Below are positions 6,517-9,410 of a stretch of DNA of 9,410 bases, piece by piece. This DNA is from Cyclobacteriaceae bacterium (lineage in GTDB: Bacteria; Bacteroidota; Bacteroidia; Cytophagales; Cyclobacteriaceae), in the NCBI GenBank assembly GCA_025455445.1, contig JALOMN010000044.1:1-9410 (forward strand). Reading direction: 5' to 3'. Position 1 is the first letter of the stretch. The number at the start of each line of letters is the position of its first letter. Position numbers and translations under genes: made by a program. A model generated the notes under the pieces. The model was given only the letters and a program-made list of their open reading frames with translations, was not told the origin of the DNA and ran no database searches.

Positions 6517-8925
6517 ATGCTAACCAACTATCTTAAAGTTGCCATCCGCAATATCATGAAGTACAAAATGTTCTCAGCAATTAACATTCTGGGGATGACA
6601 ATCGGTATTACTTCATGTCTCTTCATAATACTATATGTATCTCATGAATTGAGTTACGACAAATTTCATGCGGATGCAGACAGAATTTACCAGGTTGGAT
6701 TGCATGGAAAGATAGGTGGGCAGGATATCCGGGTATCCAATACATGTCCACCCATGGCAGAAGCTTTGGTGGCAGATATACCGGAAGTAGAATCGGCCAC
6801 CCGGATTGCTTCCTATTTTGGTAATCCTGTGGTGCGCAATGGTGAAAAGATTTTTTCTGAAGAGAAAGTGTTTATGGTAGATTCCAACTTTTTCGAATTC
6901 TTCAGTTATAAACTCAAAGAAGGTGACATAAAAAATGCCTTGCGCGAACCAAACTCTGTTGTGCTCACCGAGAAAATGTCTGAAAAATATTTTGGCAGCG
7001 AAAACCCAATGGGTGGTTTGTTGGTAATTGGCGATGATAATAAGACGTATAAAGTCACAGGGATTGCAGAAGAGCCCCCCACCAATTCTCATTTTACTTA
7101 TAATGTGCTGGTGTCAGCTGCTAGTAGCGACCGACTCAAGACTCCTGTATGGTTGAATAATTGGATGTACACATACTTTAAAACGCAAACCAATGCCAGT
7201 GCAGGGCAAGTAGAAGCAAAGTTTGTTGGAATGGTTGAGAAGTACATTGGTCCTGAATTAGAGAAATTTATGGGCACTACATTGAAGCAGATGAAAGAAT
7301 CTGGAGGTGAATATGGTTATTATGTGACCAACATTAAGGACATCCATCTTTACTCCACTTCACAGGGAGATATCGAGCCGGGAGGTAATGTGATGTATGT
7401 ATACTTCTTCGGTGGCATCGGTATCTTTATAATTGTAATTGCCTGCATCAATTTTATGAACCTTTCTACGGCACGTTCTGCAGGCAGGGCTAAAGAAGTG
7501 GGTTTAAGAAAAGCACTGGGTTCATTGCGGGGTCAATTAATTGGTCAGTTTATTGCTGAATCAACTTTATACAGTGCATTAGCCATCATACTGGCGCTGA
7601 CTCTTTGTTATTATTTATTGCCTTCATTCAATCTTCTTTCAGGTAAGGAGTTAACCATGGCAGCATTTAAAGCGCCATGGTTTATTGGTGGATTGTTTGG
7701 ATTACTATTCGTGGTAGGATTCTTATCAGGAAGTTATCCCGCATTTTACCTTACCTCATTTAAACCGGTAGAAGTATTGAAGGGTAAAGTTCGTGCAGGC
7801 GCCAGAAGCAAAGGATTCAGAAGTTTCCTTGTTGTGTTTCAGTTTGGCCTTTCCATATTCCTGATCATTTTCACAGTGGTGGTTTTTCAGCAAATTAAGT
7901 TTATGCAAGAGAAAAATCTTGGCATTGATCGCAACAATGTGCTAACCATCGATAATGCTAATCGCCTTGGAAATAACAAAGAAGCCTTCCGTAATGGTTT
8001 GTCACAACTTACAGGTATCTCTAAAGTTAGTTACACAAACAATACATTCCCGGGAGTAAATAGTACGACCGTATTAAAAACTGCCGGTTCAGAGCAGGAC
8101 CATATTATGGGTGTGTATTATGCCGACTATGATCATCAGGATGTATTGAAGTTTGAATTGAAAGAGGGACGTTATTTTTCAAAGGATTATCCATCCGATT
8201 CGTTGGCAATACTTCTCAACGAAGCAGCTGCAAAGGAATTTGGTTTTGATAATCCTTTGGATGAAGAGGTACTTTATAATGATGGTGGTCCTACGTTCAA
8301 AAGGTATAAAGTAATAGGTGTGATTAAGGATTTTAATTTTGAATCATTCAAAGAGCAGGTTCGTCCACTCACAATATTGCTTACACCTAATTCAACCAAC
8401 TTACTCATTCGTTATGAAGGTGACCCTTCAAAAGTGGTAGCTGATGTTGAGAAGCTTTGGAAACAACACGCTGCCAATGAACCATTTCAATATACTTTTC
8501 TGGATGAAAATTTTGATCGCTTATTCCGAGCTGAGCAGCGTATGGGTAAATTGTTTAGTGTGTTTTCAGGTTTGGCAATTTTTATTGCCAGCCTTGGGTT
8601 GTTTGCATTGGCTGCATTTACAGCAGAACAGCGCACCAAAGAGATCGGTATACGCAAGTCGATGGGTGCATCTGTAACAAGTCTTACCATCTTATTATCC
8701 AAAGAATTTACTAAACTGGTAGTGATTGCATTTTTACCGGCAGCAGTTTGTGCCTGGTATGTGTGCAATAATTGGCTCGATGGATTTGCCTACCGTATAG
8801 ATATTAGCCCGTGGGTGTTTGTGCTCAGTGGTTTGGTTGCGATAATTATTGCGTGGCTCACAGTCAGCTATCAGTCTATCAAAACAGCTGTAGCAAATCC
8901 GGTTAATTCATTACGTTATGAATAG
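6517..8925 (+). CDS. FtsX/MacB-type ABC transporter permease (duplicated core), second copy
   Basis: An 802-residue paralogue of the permease just upstream, with the same plan: first membrane segment about 18-41, periplasmic core domain, segments near 293-315, 352-372, 385-405 and 436-458, second periplasmic domain, then segments near 676-698, 734-754 and 763-785. Coupling motifs are EVGLRKALGS (near 327) and EIGIRKSMGA (near 709); it ends NPVNSLRYE. A TTG at 6511 is in frame, but I choose the ATG at 6517 because MLTNYLKVAIRN is the family's usual opening. It follows the first permease by 136 bp with no strong terminator between, so read-through is likely. No ATPase lies next to it, so it may share the one at 3021. 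The two permeases have clearly diverged, which suggests different substrates or a hetero-complex rather than a recent duplication. Confidence 0.93.
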   Translation: MLTNYLKVAIRNIMKYKMFSAINILGMTIGITSCLFIILYVSHELSYDKFHADADRIYQVGLHGKIGGQDIRVSNTCPPMAEALVADIPEVESATRIASYFGNPVVRNGEKIFSEEKVFMVDSNFFEFFSYKLKEGDIKNALREPNSVVLTEKMSEKYFGSENPMGGLLVIGDDNKTYKVTGIAEEPPTNSHFTYNVLVSAASSDRLKTPVWLNNWMYTYFKTQTNASAGQVEAKFVGMVEKYIGPELEKFMGTTLKQMKESGGEYGYYVTNIKDIHLYSTSQGDIEPGGNVMYVYFFGGIGIFIIVIACINFMNLSTARSAGRAKEVGLRKALGSLRGQLIGQFIAESTLYSALAIILALTLCYYLLPSFNLLSGKELTMAAFKAPWFIGGLFGLLFVVGFLSGSYPAFYLTSFKPVEVLKGKVRAGARSKGFRSFLVVFQFGLSIFLIIFTVVVFQQIKFMQEKNLGIDRNNVLTIDNANRLGNNKEAFRNGLSQLTGISKVSYTNNTFPGVNSTTVLKTAGSEQDHIMGVYYADYDHQDVLKFELKEGRYFSKDYPSDSLAILLNEAAAKEFGFDNPLDEEVLYNDGGPTFKRYKVIGVIKDFNFESFKEQVRPLTILLTPNSTNLLIRYEGDPSKVVADVEKLWKQHAANEPFQYTFLDENFDRLFRAEQRMGKLFSVFSGLAIFIASLGLFALAAFTAEQRTKEIGIRKSMGASVTSLTILLSKEFTKLVVIAFLPAAVCAWYVCNNWLDGFAYRIDISPWVFVLSGLVAIIIAWLTVSYQSIKTAVANPVNSLRYE

Positions 8926-8944
8926 CCGGTTATAAAAAACTTTC

Positions 8945-8965
8945 TAATGAAGTAACGCTTCATTA
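8945..8965 (+). terminator. Hairpin after the second permease, possible weak terminator
   Basis: TAATGAAG-TAACG-CTTCATTA is a perfect 8-bp stem with a 5-nt loop, 20 bp after the permease stop. The stem is AT-rich and the following TTAATTATGCTTT is not a clean T tract, so termination would be inefficient or dependent on other factors. It is placed where the transporter transcript would be expected to end. Confidence 0.4.
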
Positions 8966-8973
8966 TTAATTAT

Positions 8974-9022
8974 GCTTTCTCTTGGGTAATTTACTTATTC
9001 AAAGTATTGCCTATGAGAAAGC
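8974..9022 (+). repeat. Inverted repeat spanning the start codon of the beta-propeller gene
   Basis: GCTTTCTC (8974-8981) is exactly complementary to GAGAAAGC (9015-9022), with a 33-nt loop. The right arm begins at the G of the ATG and is followed by seven T residues. In RNA this would tuck the start codon against a stem followed by a U run. It could reduce translation or transcription, or be chance given the A/T-rich Lys-Leu-Phe signal-peptide codons. Confidence 0.3.
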
Positions 9023-9410
9023 TTTTTTTATTCATTTTGGTTTTTGCGTCAACACATGGAGTACTTGCGCAAACTTTTGATTCAAAGTTATACTCTAAAC
9101 TTCAGTTTCGGTTTATTGGTCCGGATGGCAATCGCATGATTTCCGTGGCAGGAGAGCCGGGCAATCCAAACGTGTCATATTCTGGCGCGGCCTCTGGCGG
9201 ACTGTGGAAGACCGAAGATGGTGGCATTACCTGGAAATCGGTGTTTGATGATACGGAAGAAAGCGCCATTGGTGCGATTGGTATTTCGCCTTCACATCCC
9301 AGGCAAGTGTGGGTTGGCACGGGCGAGACTTTTCTTATTCGTCCTGCGCATGCCGTAGGGAATGGTGTATATAAATCTTCTGATGCCGGTAAGACCTGGA
9401 AGAACATGGG
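9013..9410 (+). CDS. Secreted Asp-box (BNR) repeat beta-propeller protein, VPS10/sortilin-like, 3' end outside window
   Basis: The first 132 codons of an open frame that runs off the window. Residues 1-19 form a signal peptide (MRKLFLFILVFASTHGVLA, cleavage likely before QTF). The mature part starts LYSKLQFRFIGPDGNRM and holds two Asp-box motifs: KTEDGGITW (66-74) and KSSDAGKTW (121-129), each preceded by a GGLW or NGVY beta-strand. This is the pattern of the long exported proteins usually annotated as VPS10-domain or WD40/YVTN/BNR-like repeat proteins, or loosely as glycosyl hydrolases, in Bacteroidota. Asp-boxes are structural turns of beta-propellers and do not by themselves show enzymatic activity, so no reaction is assigned. 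It is probably a separate transcription unit, 87 bp after the second permease. No mature C-terminus (for example a type IX sorting domain) can be judged here. Confidence 0.85.
   Translation, partial: MRKLFLFILVFASTHGVLAQTFDSKLYSKLQFRFIGPDGNRMISVAGEPGNPNVSYSGAASGGLWKTEDGGITWKSVFDDTEESAIGAIGISPSHPRQVWVGTGETFLIRPAHAVGNGVYKSSDAGKTWKNM

Noticed and set aside
6631..7092. 153-residue minus-strand open frame inside the second permease gene
   Set aside because: It has no recognisable domain and lies entirely within a well-supported plus-strand gene with clear family motifs; treated as an antisense shadow.
9102..9407. 101-residue minus-strand open frame at the right end
   Set aside because: It overlaps the plus-strand frame with a signal peptide and two Asp-boxes, which is the coding one.
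1..9410. CRISPR array, tRNA/rRNA genes, insertion sequences or toxin-antitoxin pair
   Set aside because: No regularly spaced repeats, cloverleaf-like segments, transposase motifs or small paired genes were seen on either strand.

Overview
This window looks like a chromosomal segment from a member of the Bacteroidota, probably of the Cytophagales type. The GC content is moderate, start codons lack a clear Shine-Dalgarno sequence, and there are large (about 800 residue) FtsX/MacB-type permeases next to an NtrC-class response regulator, a combination typical of that phylum. The lineage is inferred from gene style; no marker gene is present.

Layout. On the minus strand (8-1369) lies a sigma-54 enhancer-binding response regulator. 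Its receiver and AAA+ domains are complete, but its C-terminal Fis-type helix-turn-helix is missing and is replaced by a short tail in an abruptly AT-rich block (about 1-175, 22% GC against roughly 47-50% just beyond). Divergently, on the plus strand, come a MacA/HlyD-type periplasmic adaptor (1643-2890), a MacB/LolD-type ABC ATPase (3021-3710), a probable intrinsic terminator, and two separate 800-residue permeases (3978-6380 and 6517-8925). Each permease has a duplicated FtsX-like core. The window ends inside a secreted Asp-box (BNR) beta-propeller gene (9013 onward).

Regulation. The most interesting signal is non-coding. Upstream of both the adaptor gene and the first permease there is a 16-bp palindrome of the form TGTYCR-N4-YGRACA (two in tandem at the adaptor, one at the permease). 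In both places it is centred 61-62 bp upstream of the GG of a sigma-54-like -24/-12 element (TGGCATG-N4-TTGG and TGGCATA-N4-TTGA), which itself lies about 57-61 bp before the ATG. This suggests that two transcription units of one transporter, separated by a terminator, are wired to the same enhancer-binding protein.

How it may work together. The ATPase would power one or both permeases, with the adaptor bridging the periplasm, as in MacAB-TolC-like export or envelope-stress systems. No outer-membrane TolC-like factor and no histidine kinase lie in the window. The obvious regulator is the divergent response regulator, yet as sequenced it has no DNA-binding domain. Either another regulator reads the palindromes, the regulator is damaged, or the left end is an assembly or island junction.
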